From assembly GCA_017434525.1 (NCBI GenBank), contig JAFRFD010000086.1, positions 42,172-106,171 on the forward strand: 64,000 nt of DNA. Direction: 5' to 3'. The position numbers were made by a program, and so were the translations under genes. Shown piece after piece: positions 29,781 through 38,884 of this stretch (position 1 is the stretch's first letter; every line of letters starts with the position of its first letter). The DNA comes from Methanobrevibacter sp. GTDB lineage: Archaea > Methanobacteriota > Methanobacteria > Methanobacteriales > Methanobacteriaceae. The notes beneath the pieces were generated by a model. It was not told where the DNA came from. It searched no databases and worked only from the letters and a program-made list of their open reading frames with translations.

Positions 29781-29963
29781 TTAACTAGTTAATCCTTGAA
29801 TTGTAGTCACAAATATTATGAATAGCATCAACAGAGACATTGACATGTTAAGCTGCATGCCGAACATCATTAGAATGAATTCATATACAATACATATAAT
29901 GAATATTATGTCTAATAATTGTATTGCTCTTGGCTGATTTTTAAAGAAATCTATAATTTTCAT
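29781..29963 (-). CDS. Very small membrane protein, second gene of the secreted-protein operon
   Basis: The 60-residue product starts at ATG 29963, which overlaps the stop of the large upstream gene in an ATGA arrangement and has AAGGAG eight bases before it. It has a short polar head (MKIIDFFKNQPRAIQ) and two hydrophobic helices, near residues 16-35 and 38-57, with methionine-rich character. No family is recognised. Translation is almost surely coupled to the large secreted protein, which implies that the two are needed in fixed ratio. An in-frame start 18 bases upstream is possible but would lie inside the other gene. Confidence 0.72.
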   Translation of the reverse strand: MKIIDFFKNQPRAIQLLDIIFIICIVYEFILMMFGMQLNMSMSLLMLFIIFVTTIQGLTS

Positions 29964-32854
29964 TTTACTACTCCTTTCCAACTCTCATCCCAATATTTGG
30001 TGGGGACATTGATTGGACTCCAACTCTCATCACTGAAATATTTGTAAGTTTCAGCCTTTGTTAAATTCTTTGTTTTTCCATTGCTTATATATACTGCGTT
30101 ATTCCTATTTAAAGTGAGGTCACTATTGATTTCAACTTCAATATAATCGTATCCACCTTTATTGTTGGGGATATTGTAGACTTTTTTATTTTGTTGATAT
30201 CCCGGCCGTGTAAAGGTAAATGTATCCATTACCGTGTACCAGTCTTCTTCTTCAACAAATTCGGTTCTGGCGTCTACACCCACTTGCTGTATAAAAACCA
30301 TGGTTCCTAGAATGTTTAAAGTTGCTTTTGTCGCTCCTTTTAGGACTTTCCCTCCCATAAATGTCAAAACTTTATAAATCATTTTGCTCATTGGATGTAT
30401 CTGGTCTAAAAGATCGCATAATTTGGATTGTGCTGATGAAAAGAGTTTCAATGAATTTCGTATTCCTGAAATAATGTCCTGAGGCATTATCCCAACACTG
30501 CAACAATCACGGGACGTGGAAAGTGATGCCCCTTTATATGTCGCATTATTATGGCAATAAACAACGTTCGCCACTCCACTGGTTGTGTTGAGAAATATGG
30601 CACTGTTGCTGCCGTCTTCTGTGAAAATGTACATCATTTCACCAAACTGTGTAATGCTGAATTTATTGTTGGCTATGGCTATGAAAATATTGTCTTGGGA
30701 ATTGGTTGTAATGTTCCAGAATCTCTTTGAAACTTCCTGTAGGCTATATTCTTCAAGATTAGGCAATTGAAGAGAATTTATTAGTCTAAACGAAACAATG
30801 TTGTCTTCACTTCCTTTGACTTCTATTCCCATATCTGCATTCAGTATATTCAAATAAGTGTCATCTAGATTTATTCCTCCTAAAATTGTCAATGTATTTT
30901 CTCTATTCCAGGCGACGTTGAATTTACTTGAATATTCATCGGCGAGTTTGTCTGCAAGCCAGGCTGTTTCGAGTGATGCCAGATGCATTCCATAAACGTT
31001 CATGACTCCAAATCTGTTTAAATAAAGGTTATTGCTGTTTGCCCAATTTTCTAAGATTTTTGAAGTAATTTTTACATTTATCATTGTGTATGTTTGCAAA
31101 ACTTCAAAACCCAGGGATTTACGGTATTTTTTGGCAAGGCCATAGCTTATTGTTTCCTGTTTTTCTAGTTCTTCCTTGCCGTTTACAATGAATTTTGTAA
31201 TGATGTCTTCTTTAGAGACATAGCCGATGATGCTTTTTCCAAAGATATTGAAGGTTACCGGAGTATTGGTATTTAGAAACTTTATCGATTTGGAATTGTT
31301 TTTTGTAATCTCATCATAGCTTTTATAGTTAAAGTCATAGATTGTTTTTTGATAGTATTTTCCCAAATTCAATTTAACGCCGTTTTCATCAAATCTGTGG
31401 GTTATGAAATTGATTTTAGCGGTTATCTTATCATTTTGCATATAGGTTAGCGTTTCACTGTTTTCCAAACCCTTATCTGCATAGAATCCAAATAGCTCCA
31501 CGTTGTTGCTGGTGTTGCTTCGATAGTCGATTTGTGTAAAGTCTTTTATTCTTGAAATTACAATTCCATTTCCTTCTAGTTTGGTTTTATTTATATTATT
31601 TTTGATTGCTCCGCCACCGAAGGGTATTAAATAATTTTGATAGCCAATTTCAATTGCATCTGTTCCGGTTGCAGGGCCTGTTGAAAATAGATAGCTTTTA
31701 TCTCCAACCTGGATAGTAAAGAGCTCTATTTTTGGCATTTTCACAATACCATTTGCTCCCGCTTTAAGGGAATAGGCGGAACCTGCATAAACATAAGGTA
31801 GAGTTACATTGACATAATTCGGTATCAAGGTTGTATGAATATAGGATGTAGTTTTTATAACTCTATTCACTATTATTTTATTCACTGAGTTAATACCGGA
31901 ATATTCGGTTATTATTTTATATTTTCCATAGTTTAAATCAAGATTTAAAGTTGCAATGCCTTTTTTGTTGGTTTTTATTTTAAATGTTTTGCCGTCCACT
32001 TTGACGATCACTTTTGTATATGGTGAGATTTTTCCATTGCTGTTAAATATTTTAACGTTGAATTTTCCGGTGTCTGTTTCGTTGTACACCAAATCGTTAG
32101 TTTCGATTAATGATTTAATCGTAACTGTTTTTGTAATTGATTCTGTAGTTTTAATGTTGATCGGTATTATGGTGTATTTTCCAGGTTTTAAGTCAACGGC
32201 TAATCCGGCCAATCCTTTGTAATTTGTTTTTATAGTGTACTTTTTACCATTAAGCTTAATTTTGACATTAGTATTTTTCAGAGGATTTCCTTTATTGTCA
32301 TAAAATTTAGCATAATAGTAGTCGGTATTTTTATAATATTTTGTAAAATCACTACATTTTATTGTGCTTTTTATAGTCACTGTACTTTTGACACTTGCTT
32401 TTTTAAATTTGTTTGTTCCATCAAAGGTGGTTAGAACAACATAATTTCCACTATTTAAATTGAGATTAATTGATGTGGTTCCTTTTGAGTCGGTTACTTT
32501 ATTGTAGGTAACTCCATTAATTGCTATCTTAATTTTGGCATTTTTTATCGCTTTCTTTTTTGAATCTTTTAGAGTTACTTTGAATTTACTTCCATCTTTA
32601 TAATACATTGTAACATCGGGCGCACTAAGTCTGACTTTTTCTTTAGTCACTTCAGTGGTGCTTGGTGTCGTTTGCTTTTCACTGTTATCTGCTTTTAACT
32701 CATCAAGACTGTCCGCGCTAATTGCGTATAAATCTTGTTGAGAATCTTGTTCGGCTTGTTGTAATGTTTCATTTTCATTGTCTGCTGCAGAAACGGCAGA
32801 AACTAAAAAAAGCAGCAGGAAAATGAAGCATATGGTGTTTATTTTTTTATTCAT
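29960..32854 (-). CDS. Large secreted Ig-repeat surface protein (adhesin-like) with an unrecognised C-terminal part
   Basis: This 964-residue protein has a clear signal peptide (MNKKI then a hydrophobic run ending VSAVSA-A near residue 23). Residues about 75-325 are three Ig-like repeats of about 80 residues with a shared pattern: a YYK/G start, 'KFKVTLKDSKG', 'IKVNGK.Y.IKTN.KG.A.LNLDL..GKY.I'. Such repeats are common in Methanobrevibacter adhesin-like proteins. Residues 330-750 are a mixed domain that I do not recognise. Near 780-860 come a CC pair and a long hydrophobic to amphipathic stretch (VLTFMGGKVLKGATKATLN). The last 100 residues are soluble and aromatic-rich. No membrane anchor is seen at the end, so it may be released or wall-bound. 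AAAGGAGAT precedes the ATG. Two small membrane proteins follow in the operon. Confidence 0.85.
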   Translation of the reverse strand: MNKKINTICFIFLLLFLVSAVSAADNENETLQQAEQDSQQDLYAISADSLDELKADNSEKQTTPSTTEVTKEKVRLSAPDVTMYYKDGSKFKVTLKDSKKKAIKNAKIKIAINGVTYNKVTDSKGTTSINLNLNSGNYVVLTTFDGTNKFKKASVKSTVTIKSTIKCSDFTKYYKNTDYYYAKFYDNKGNPLKNTNVKIKLNGKKYTIKTNYKGLAGLAVDLKPGKYTIIPINIKTTESITKTVTIKSLIETNDLVYNETDTGKFNVKIFNSNGKISPYTKVIVKVDGKTFKIKTNKKGIATLNLDLNYGKYKIITEYSGINSVNKIIVNRVIKTTSYIHTTLIPNYVNVTLPYVYAGSAYSLKAGANGIVKMPKIELFTIQVGDKSYLFSTGPATGTDAIEIGYQNYLIPFGGGAIKNNINKTKLEGNGIVISRIKDFTQIDYRSNTSNNVELFGFYADKGLENSETLTYMQNDKITAKINFITHRFDENGVKLNLGKYYQKTIYDFNYKSYDEITKNNSKSIKFLNTNTPVTFNIFGKSIIGYVSKEDIITKFIVNGKEELEKQETISYGLAKKYRKSLGFEVLQTYTMINVKITSKILENWANSNNLYLNRFGVMNVYGMHLASLETAWLADKLADEYSSKFNVAWNRENTLTILGGINLDDTYLNILNADMGIEVKGSEDNIVSFRLINSLQLPNLEEYSLQEVSKRFWNITTNSQDNIFIAIANNKFSITQFGEMMYIFTEDGSNSAIFLNTTSGVANVVYCHNNATYKGASLSTSRDCCSVGIMPQDIISGIRNSLKLFSSAQSKLCDLLDQIHPMSKMIYKVLTFMGGKVLKGATKATLNILGTMVFIQQVGVDARTEFVEEEDWYTVMDTFTFTRPGYQQNKKVYNIPNNKGGYDYIEVEINSDLTLNRNNAVYISNGKTKNLTKAETYKYFSDESWSPINVPTKYWDESWKGVVK

Positions 32855-32983
32855 GATATCTCCTTTAACCGTTAATTTTTCATTTAAATCAACAATTAAA
32901 GTATGATATCTTTGATATATGAACTTTATTTTTAATATTAAATAGTAAATGACTTTTAAAATGAATTTTAAGAGTAAATATTC

Positions 32984-33622
32984 CTAATATATGACCATAA
33001 TGCACATATAGGTAAATTCACTTTGAGCAATCTCTTTTAAATCAGATTCAACAATTTTTTCATCAGGATAGCTTAGACGTTCACACACGACAACTTTACG
33101 GTTTGCATCAACACCGTTGTCCAGTAAAAATTGGGCCATGTCCTTTACCTTTCTTGACGGAAGTGCTATTGTCACTTTTCCGTTGTTGATGATAGGAAGG
33201 ATATCGTCTATGTTTTCACGGCCATGGAATGTCATTACATTGGCATTGTCCCATTGGATGTGGCATTTTGCGGCCGCAAGCTGTAATGAGCTGATTCCAG
33301 GAATCACTTCAATATTTTCTTTTGGGAAGTTTTTCTCACCTGATAATCTTAAAACAGTATTTAAAACACCAGAAAAGCCAGGATCTCCTGTTGATAAAAT
33401 TGAAACGGTGTTTCCATCGCAGGCTAGTTGGACTCCTTCTTCAAGCTTGTCCAATAAATCTTTTACATTAAATGCTATTGTTGTGCTGACATCATCAAAT
33501 AAGTCAATCGCACGTGTACTTCCGACAGTATAGTCACTAGCCTTAACGGTATCAATAGCTTTTTTTGTTAAATATTCGCTTGCGCCAGGACCAATTCCAA
33601 CGATATAAATTTTACCAATCAT
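32984..33622 (-). CDS. cbiE: Cobalt-precorrin-7 (C5)-methyltransferase CbiE
   Basis: The 212-residue SAM-dependent methyltransferase acts late in corrin ring synthesis, adding a methyl group at C5. It has the tetrapyrrole methylase fold: KIYIVGIGPGASEYLT at the start, VSILSTGDPGFSGV near 78 for SAM binding, and EVIPGISSLQLAAAK near 104. It lacks the CbiT decarboxylase/C15-methylase half that bacterial CobL fuses to it. ATG 33622 gives the family-typical MIGKIYIVG start; ATG 33631 or TTG 33634 would add a few residues. A TATA-like TTATATATA near 33652-33660 suggests a very short leader. Confidence 0.9.
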   Translation of the reverse strand: MIGKIYIVGIGPGASEYLTKKAIDTVKASDYTVGSTRAIDLFDDVSTTIAFNVKDLLDKLEEGVQLACDGNTVSILSTGDPGFSGVLNTVLRLSGEKNFPKENIEVIPGISSLQLAAAKCHIQWDNANVMTFHGRENIDDILPIINNGKVTIALPSRKVKDMAQFLLDNGVDANRKVVVCERLSYPDEKIVESDLKEIAQSEFTYMCIMVIY

Positions 33623-33698
33623 TTCAATCATCAATTTCTAAGTTTTTTTCTATATATAATGATATGGGGTTTTGATTATATATTAATTTCTTCAAGTA

Positions 33699-35834
33699 TC
33701 ATTGAGTATTTCCATTACTCGAGGCCTCTATTTCTTTTTTTAAGAATTTATATATTGATTCTGCACCTATTAATTCTCCTGGATCTTCCCAGTTGGAAGG
33801 ATAGATTATAAACGGTTTTGTTTGGTCTCCTCCGAGGCCTCCATGAGATCCAATTAATTCTTCAAAAGCGCAGATTTCATCACATTTTTCATCATAAAAA
33901 CTGTTTACCAATATATCGGGCATATTTTTAAATGAATTTTGTCTTTTTAAGTGTTTTGAAGCATTCGCTCCAAATCCTTTGAGTGGGTTTTCACCAACAA
34001 TCTCATCACTGTCCAAATAGTAAATTCCATCTTGGCCGATAACCATGCCTCCATAGGATATTGAATTTACTAAAATAAATCCAATTCCTGGATGCTTAAC
34101 GAGTCCGGGTATTATATCGGGAAACAGCATTACAATTTCTTCGTAATTTAAGCGTTCTTTCCATTGTGTAAAATAGATTAAACCTAGATTTCCAGAACCT
34201 AGAACGATTAATTCTGAGTTTTTTGCTTTTTTAGTGCTCTGTTCAATACTTTCATATTCTTTAATATAATCTAAACTATTTGAATATCTATTTCGTAAAT
34301 TTATGTACCTTTCATTTTCAAAAATCATTGCAGGCTTTCTTTTTTCAATTTCTTCTCTAATATCGTGAAGTGATTTAAAATCTTCGAATAAATCATCACG
34401 CACATTCCCGAACTTATCTTTAATGGTTCTAATTTGTTTGTTTTCAGGAATAACCGCATCTCTAAAGTGGTCAATGTTATATTCTGTTTTAAACATTTTT
34501 AAATCATCAGGAAGAAATTTTCTCACGTAATTGCCTAACGTTATCCCATATCTCTGTTTAAATGTTGCACCTTTTGATTGACCATGGTCTGATAAAATCA
34601 CAATTTCATAGTTCCTGTCACTCATTTCTATTGCTGATGTCAGTTTTGAAAATTGTATGTCAATATTTTTTAAAGCTCCCCATACGTCATTGTCTTGAAC
34701 TCCTGAATGATGGGCAATCTCATCATAACCCATATAGGTTGCATAAGCAGTGTCAATGTTTCCAGTTAGTATTTCGCTTGTCAAAACATCTGTTGTCACT
34801 TCCCGCAATACTACATTTGCTCCAGCACGAACTGCGGCATAGACAATTGTTCTTCTTAAACGAGGTTGTATATTTTTTAAATTATGTACAATTTGGGATT
34901 TTAACTCTAATATTATGTCCCATAAAAACAATATGAATAGTCTTTGGAAATTATAGGCATCTAAAAATACGGCATCTAATGTTTTGTTGTATATTTTAGA
35001 TAATCCTCCCAATTTTGAAGAGGTTAATGTTGGAATGTTGCTGTCTCCTGAAAACATGTTAGCAATACTGATTCCATTAACTAACAGTCCTTTACCATCA
35101 CTTATTTCAGTTTCAATTTTAGGTGCATCACTTAACTTCCCTGAAACAATGATTTGATTGTTATTTTCCTTTTCAACCCATCTATATGCTACAATGTCTT
35201 TGTTATTTCCATGTAAGATTCCTGCCTGGCTTGATCCAGTTTGTGATGATAAGTCGGTCTCCCAACCTTTCAATGTGTGTGTTTTGTTGTCTAGCCATTT
35301 TTTAATATTTGGCATCATTCCTTTATCGATGGCTTTTTTCAATGTATTTATTGAAAGTCCATCAATTTCAAGCATTATAACTCCAGGATATCTTTTTTTA
35401 TAGGGAGTTTTTTGTTTTAAAGCATATCTTAAGATGTTTTTGATGTAACTGTTGTAGTAGTTTGTGTTTGTAATATTTACAATAAATGTTGTAGCTATTG
35501 CCATTACGATTGGAACTTGTAATATTCCATAAATTCCTGCTGAAACACCTGGAATGAAATATGATGAAATATAAAAGATAATGGAATTTATAAATAACGA
35601 TCCGATTCCAAATGTAAATATGATGATTTTCATGAAAAAACGTCTAAATATTGGCCAAAGTATTGCATTAGCTAGCGCTACTGCAATTACAATAATGATT
35701 GCATTATACCAGTAGCCAACAGTGAAATCCGTACTTATATAATCTACTGCATATATTGCAACAATATTGGCTAAAACAAATAATATTGTTGTTATTATTG
35801 TTCTTAGCGATGAAATCAATCTATTTTTAATCAT
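33699..35834 (-). CDS. Membrane protein: holin-4-like N-terminus fused to an alkaline-phosphatase-superfamily domain
   Basis: The 711-residue protein begins with four membrane helices in the first 125 residues, of the 'phage holin family 4'-like type, then a large domain from about 150. That domain has the alkaline-phosphatase-superfamily pattern of nucleotide pyrophosphatases and phosphodiesterases: VIMLEIDGLS near 150 with the metal-binding D, SSQTGSSQAGILHGNN near 195 containing the probable nucleophile, DEIAHHSG near 375, and ILSDHGQSKG near 415. A similar fusion is known in actinobacteria. It probably acts on a phosphate ester at the cell surface. Its ATG overlaps the upstream phosphoesterase stop (ATGA), so the two work as a pair. 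The substrate is unknown. Confidence 0.82.
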   Translation of the reverse strand: MIKNRLISSLRTIITTILFVLANIVAIYAVDYISTDFTVGYWYNAIIIVIAVALANAILWPIFRRFFMKIIIFTFGIGSLFINSIIFYISSYFIPGVSAGIYGILQVPIVMAIATTFIVNITNTNYYNSYIKNILRYALKQKTPYKKRYPGVIMLEIDGLSINTLKKAIDKGMMPNIKKWLDNKTHTLKGWETDLSSQTGSSQAGILHGNNKDIVAYRWVEKENNNQIIVSGKLSDAPKIETEISDGKGLLVNGISIANMFSGDSNIPTLTSSKLGGLSKIYNKTLDAVFLDAYNFQRLFILFLWDIILELKSQIVHNLKNIQPRLRRTIVYAAVRAGANVVLREVTTDVLTSEILTGNIDTAYATYMGYDEIAHHSGVQDNDVWGALKNIDIQFSKLTSAIEMSDRNYEIVILSDHGQSKGATFKQRYGITLGNYVRKFLPDDLKMFKTEYNIDHFRDAVIPENKQIRTIKDKFGNVRDDLFEDFKSLHDIREEIEKRKPAMIFENERYINLRNRYSNSLDYIKEYESIEQSTKKAKNSELIVLGSGNLGLIYFTQWKERLNYEEIVMLFPDIIPGLVKHPGIGFILVNSISYGGMVIGQDGIYYLDSDEIVGENPLKGFGANASKHLKRQNSFKNMPDILVNSFYDEKCDEICAFEELIGSHGGLGGDQTKPFIIYPSNWEDPGELIGAESIYKFLKKEIEASSNGNTQ

Positions 35835-36700
35835 TCTATCTTAATTTTTCGTTTTTTATTTGTTTTAAGAGTAATTATTGTAATCTCGGGTTTGCAATTA
35901 ATCCTTATTCTAAAAGAATTAGTTCCGAGGCCTTTACTGGTATACTGTATCATGTCTCCAACTTTGTAAAGTCCAACAGGATATTTTGTAGAATTTGGCC
36001 CTCTAAATGGTGTTGTTTCAAATTTGGGGATAATCAATTGCCCTCCATGGGAATGACCTGAAATTTGAAGGTCAAACAATCCTGTTTGAGAAGATTCTTT
36101 AGCAAAATCAGGCTCATGGGCAAGCAATATGCTTGGAATGTTTTTAGGCAGTTTAGATATTACCTTATCTAGATTGTCTGCACAAACTGTATAACTGTCA
36201 ACTCCACAAATATTCAGATAGTTTTCGCCTTTTTTAAGAGTAAACACGTCATTACTCAAATCAATAACTCCTGATTTTTTAAAGATATTTCTAATTTTTT
36301 CAGCACTCATCCAGTGGTCATGATTTCCCAAAACTCCAAATTTACCATATTTTGCTTTTAGCTTTTTTAAGGATTTTTCTAAGCTTTCATCATAATCTTC
36401 AAGGTTATATGAAAAATAATCTCCAGTCAGAGTAATTAAATCAATATTTAAGGTATTGACATAATCAATAAGTTCATCTAGGTATTCTGGATTAATCCAT
36501 TGGCCTAAATGAATATCTGTAAGGTTTAAAATCTTAAAATTATTAAAATCCCAACCTAAATCCTTAATTTCAATATCTATTTCGACTAAATCAATATTGT
36601 TTTCACTAAATGTTTTGTCAGGCAGGGAATATGTCATTGCATCTTGAATGCCTTGGCGAACTTTCATAGCTGGGGGCCGTTCAATTTCCTTATCTTTCAT
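35831..36700 (-). CDS. Metallophosphoesterase, YkuE-like
   Basis: The 289-residue product has the calcineurin-like motifs in order: NLTDIHLGQW near residue 59, LTGDYFSYN near 92, GVLGNHDHW near 122, LLAHEPDF near 191 and ISGHSHGGQL near 215. The set matches the YkuE/UDP-diacylglucosamine-hydrolase-like branch, often acting on envelope lipids or nucleotides. There is no signal peptide or membrane helix visible, unlike many YkuE proteins, which have an N-terminal anchor. It is translationally coupled to the downstream holin/phosphatase fusion, which suggests a joint role in envelope phosphate-ester metabolism. It starts at ATG 36700, divergent from ychF. Confidence 0.86.
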   Translation of the reverse strand: MKDKEIERPPAMKVRQGIQDAMTYSLPDKTFSENNIDLVEIDIEIKDLGWDFNNFKILNLTDIHLGQWINPEYLDELIDYVNTLNIDLITLTGDYFSYNLEDYDESLEKSLKKLKAKYGKFGVLGNHDHWMSAEKIRNIFKKSGVIDLSNDVFTLKKGENYLNICGVDSYTVCADNLDKVISKLPKNIPSILLAHEPDFAKESSQTGLFDLQISGHSHGGQLIIPKFETTPFRGPNSTKYPVGLYKVGDMIQYTSKGLGTNSFRIRINCKPEITIITLKTNKKRKIKIE

Positions 36701-36775
36701 TAAATATTAATTATTTCTGAAACTATTTATAATTTTAAAAACATACATTTAGATGTTAATATTAAAGTGATTATT

Positions 36776-37966
36776 ATGCTTCAAATTGCAGTTTGTGGAA
36801 AACCAAATGTTGGAAAATCATCTTTTTTCAATTCAGCAACAGCATCTGCTGTGGAAATGGCAAATTATCCATTTACAACAATTGATGCAAATAAAGCTGT
36901 TGCTCATGTTATTAAAGATTGTCCATGTAAAGAATTAGGTGTAACATGCAATCCTCACAATTCAATTTGTGTTGACGGAAAAAGATTGTTGCCAATTGAG
37001 ATGATTGATGTTGCAGGATTAGTTCCTGGGGCACACGAAGGAAAAGGATTAGGTAATAAGTTTTTAGATGAATTAATGCAAGCTAAAGTATTCATAAATG
37101 TTATTGATGCTTCAGGATCCACTGATTTGGAAGGAAATCCGGTTGATGCAGGGACTCACGATCCGCTTGAAGATTTGGAATTTTTAGAAAATGAGATTGT
37201 AATGTGGATGTATGGGATACTGTCTAAAAACTGGGTAAGACTAATAAGAAAAGTGGGCGCTGAACACTTGGATATTTCAAAAGTATTGTTCGATCAATTG
37301 TCCGGTACTGGAATAGCTATTGAAGATATTATTGAGGCAAAAAGAACAATCGAACCGGATTATAATAAATGGGAAGAAAAAGATTTGATTGAGCTAACCC
37401 GTAACATTTTACATATTGCCAAACCTATGATGATTATTGCAAATAAAGCTGACTTGCCAACTGCAGCGGCAAACATTGAAAGGATTAAGGAAAAATACCC
37501 AAATGTAATTCCGACATCTGCAGGTTCTGAACTTGCACTTGTCAAGGCAGCTGAAGGCGGATTAATCAGTTATTTATCTGGTGATGACCATTTTGAAATA
37601 TTAAAACCTGAAGAATTGTCTCAAGCACAACGCAATGGTTTAGAATACATTCAAACTAATATTTTAGATAAATACGGGAGTACTGGTGTTCAAGATGCAT
37701 TAAACTATGCAGTTTTTGAATTGCTCAATAGAATCGTCGTATATCCTGTTCAGGATGAACATAAATACACAGACCAAAAGGGTAATGTCTTGCCTGATGG
37801 ATTTTTAGTTCCAAAAGGATCAACTCCTCGTGAACTAGCTTATATTGTCCACACAGACATCGGTGATAAGTTCATGCATGCTGTCGATGCAAGAAAAAAC
37901 ATGCGTGTAGCTAGTGATTATGAACTGCAGGATGGTGACATTATAAGTATTGTAACAAGAGGTTAA
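36776..37966 (+). CDS. ychF: YchF/Ola1-type Obg-family NTPase
   Basis: The 396-residue P-loop protein belongs to the Obg-related YchF family, which prefers ATP and binds ribosomes. The G1 loop is [11 protein letters not shown] at residue 7, the G3 region [22 protein letters not shown] near 75, and NKAD near 225 stands where G4 would be. A TGS domain closes the protein ([19 protein letters not shown] near 345). A cysteine-containing insert ([17 protein letters not shown]) near 45 is typical of the archaeal form. The ATG at 36776 is chosen over a GTG at 36767, because AGTGAT there serves as ribosome binding site. Confidence 0.94.
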   Translation: MLQIAVCGKPNVGKSSFFNSATASAVEMANYPFTTIDANKAVAHVIKDCPCKELGVTCNPHNSICVDGKRLLPIEMIDVAGLVPGAHEGKGLGNKFLDELMQAKVFINVIDASGSTDLEGNPVDAGTHDPLEDLEFLENEIVMWMYGILSKNWVRLIRKVGAEHLDISKVLFDQLSGTGIAIEDIIEAKRTIEPDYNKWEEKDLIELTRNILHIAKPMMIIANKADLPTAAANIERIKEKYPNVIPTSAGSELALVKAAEGGLISYLSGDDHFEILKPEELSQAQRNGLEYIQTNILDKYGSTGVQDALNYAVFELLNRIVVYPVQDEHKYTDQKGNVLPDGFLVPKGSTPRELAYIVHTDIGDKFMHAVDARKNMRVASDYELQDGDIISIVTRG

Positions 37967-37973
37967 TTCCTCT
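37958..37973 (+). terminator. Hairpin and T-run at the end of ychF
   Basis: AGAGG at 37958-37962 pairs with CCTCT at 37969-37973 around TTAATT, which holds the stop codon, and a run of seven T residues follows at once. This is the layout of a bacterial-style intrinsic terminator; in archaea the T-run may suffice. It would separate ychF from the next plus-strand gene. Confidence 0.5.
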
Positions 37974-37997
37974 ATTTTTTTATTTTAGAAGATTTTC

Positions 37998-38558
37998 ATG
38001 CCTAAATTAGATAAAAATTTAAGTCCGGAAGAGTTTAAAGAGTACTATTTTTTAAAAGAAGAACTGAAAGATTTTTGCAGAACCGAAGGTTTGAAGATTA
38101 GTGGCAGCAAAGGCGATTTGGAAAATAGGATTATACATTATTTGTCCACTGGTGAGGAGTTAAAGGAACATTCTGTAGATAGGAATTCTACTCAAACATT
38201 AACAGAAATCAGTTTAAATTCTAAATTAGGCGAAAATTTCAAATGTAGTGAGGATAAAAGGATATTTTTTGAAAAAGAAATTGGTAGTGGATTCAAGTTT
38301 AAAGTTAAATTTCAAAAATGGTTAAAATCCAATCCTGACAAAACTTACAGAGATGCTATTGAGGCATATTTGGAAATTCAAAATTCAAATGAAAAAACAG
38401 AAATTGGGAAGCAATTTCAATATAATCAGTATATTAGGGATTTCTTTGAAGACAATGAGGGTAAATCTCTAGATGATGCTATAAGATGTTGGAAATATAA
38501 AAAAAGTCTCAAAGGCCATAATAAATATGAAAAAAGTGATTTGGAGGTATTATTATGA
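37998..38558 (+). CDS. SAP-domain and DUF6434-type protein
   Basis: The 186-residue protein starts with a SAP-like helix-extended-loop-helix (LKDFCRTEGLKISGSKGDLENRIIHYLSTGE, residues 25-55), a fold that often binds DNA or RNA. A second half (FKFKVKFQKWLKSNPDKTYRDAIEAYLEIQ, then a repeat of the same helical pattern, FFEDNEGKSLDDAIRCWKYKKSLKGHNKYEKSDLE) matches the DUF6434 pattern as I know it. It is highly charged and soluble. The next gene overlaps its stop by four bases (ATGA). Such genes are mostly found in gut bacteria and archaea; transfer is possible. Role unknown, nucleic-acid binding suspected. Confidence 0.75.
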   Translation: MPKLDKNLSPEEFKEYYFLKEELKDFCRTEGLKISGSKGDLENRIIHYLSTGEELKEHSVDRNSTQTLTEISLNSKLGENFKCSEDKRIFFEKEIGSGFKFKVKFQKWLKSNPDKTYRDAIEAYLEIQNSNEKTEIGKQFQYNQYIRDFFEDNEGKSLDDAIRCWKYKKSLKGHNKYEKSDLEVLL

Positions 38559-38869
38559 AAAAAGTAAAGATTACTGTTATGAAAAAGGTCAGACACGATG
38601 ATTTAATCAATGAATATGAAAATCCCCTTGAACATGAATGTGATGTTGAAGTGGGGGATGTTTTCATAGCCAATGGTTGGGAAAAACCGGAAAATTTCTG
38701 TGATAGTGCATGGGAAAGTGTTTCACCATTTGTATTGGCTTTAGCTAATGGGGCCAGTGATTTTTATGGTGGATGGATGAAGAATGAAAGATCTGCAATG
38801 ATTTCCTGCAATGACGGATTTAGGCCTGTAAGTTTTCTTTTAGAAACCTTGGATGAAGATGCCGAATAG
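38555..38869 (+). CDS. TIGR04076 family protein
   Basis: The 104-residue product matches the small TIGR04076 family: MKKVKITVMKKVRHDDLINEY start, GDVFIANGWEKPENFCDSAWESVSPFVLALANG in the middle, and MISCNDGFRPVSFLLE at the end, with cysteines at about residues 46, 87 and the middle loop conserved. No function is known. A strong GGAGGT ribosome binding site lies at 38543-38548, inside the SAP-protein gene, and the ATG overlaps that gene's stop, so they are coupled. The anion-transporter gene follows by 15 bases. Confidence 0.8.
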   Translation: MKKVKITVMKKVRHDDLINEYENPLEHECDVEVGDVFIANGWEKPENFCDSAWESVSPFVLALANGASDFYGGWMKNERSAMISCNDGFRPVSFLLETLDEDAE

Positions 38870-38884
38870 TAATTTGAAGATAAA

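Noticed and set aside
31870..32630. Internal repeats within the large secreted protein as a possible DNA repeat array
   Set aside because: They are diverged protein-level Ig-like repeats, not a CRISPR or tandem DNA array.
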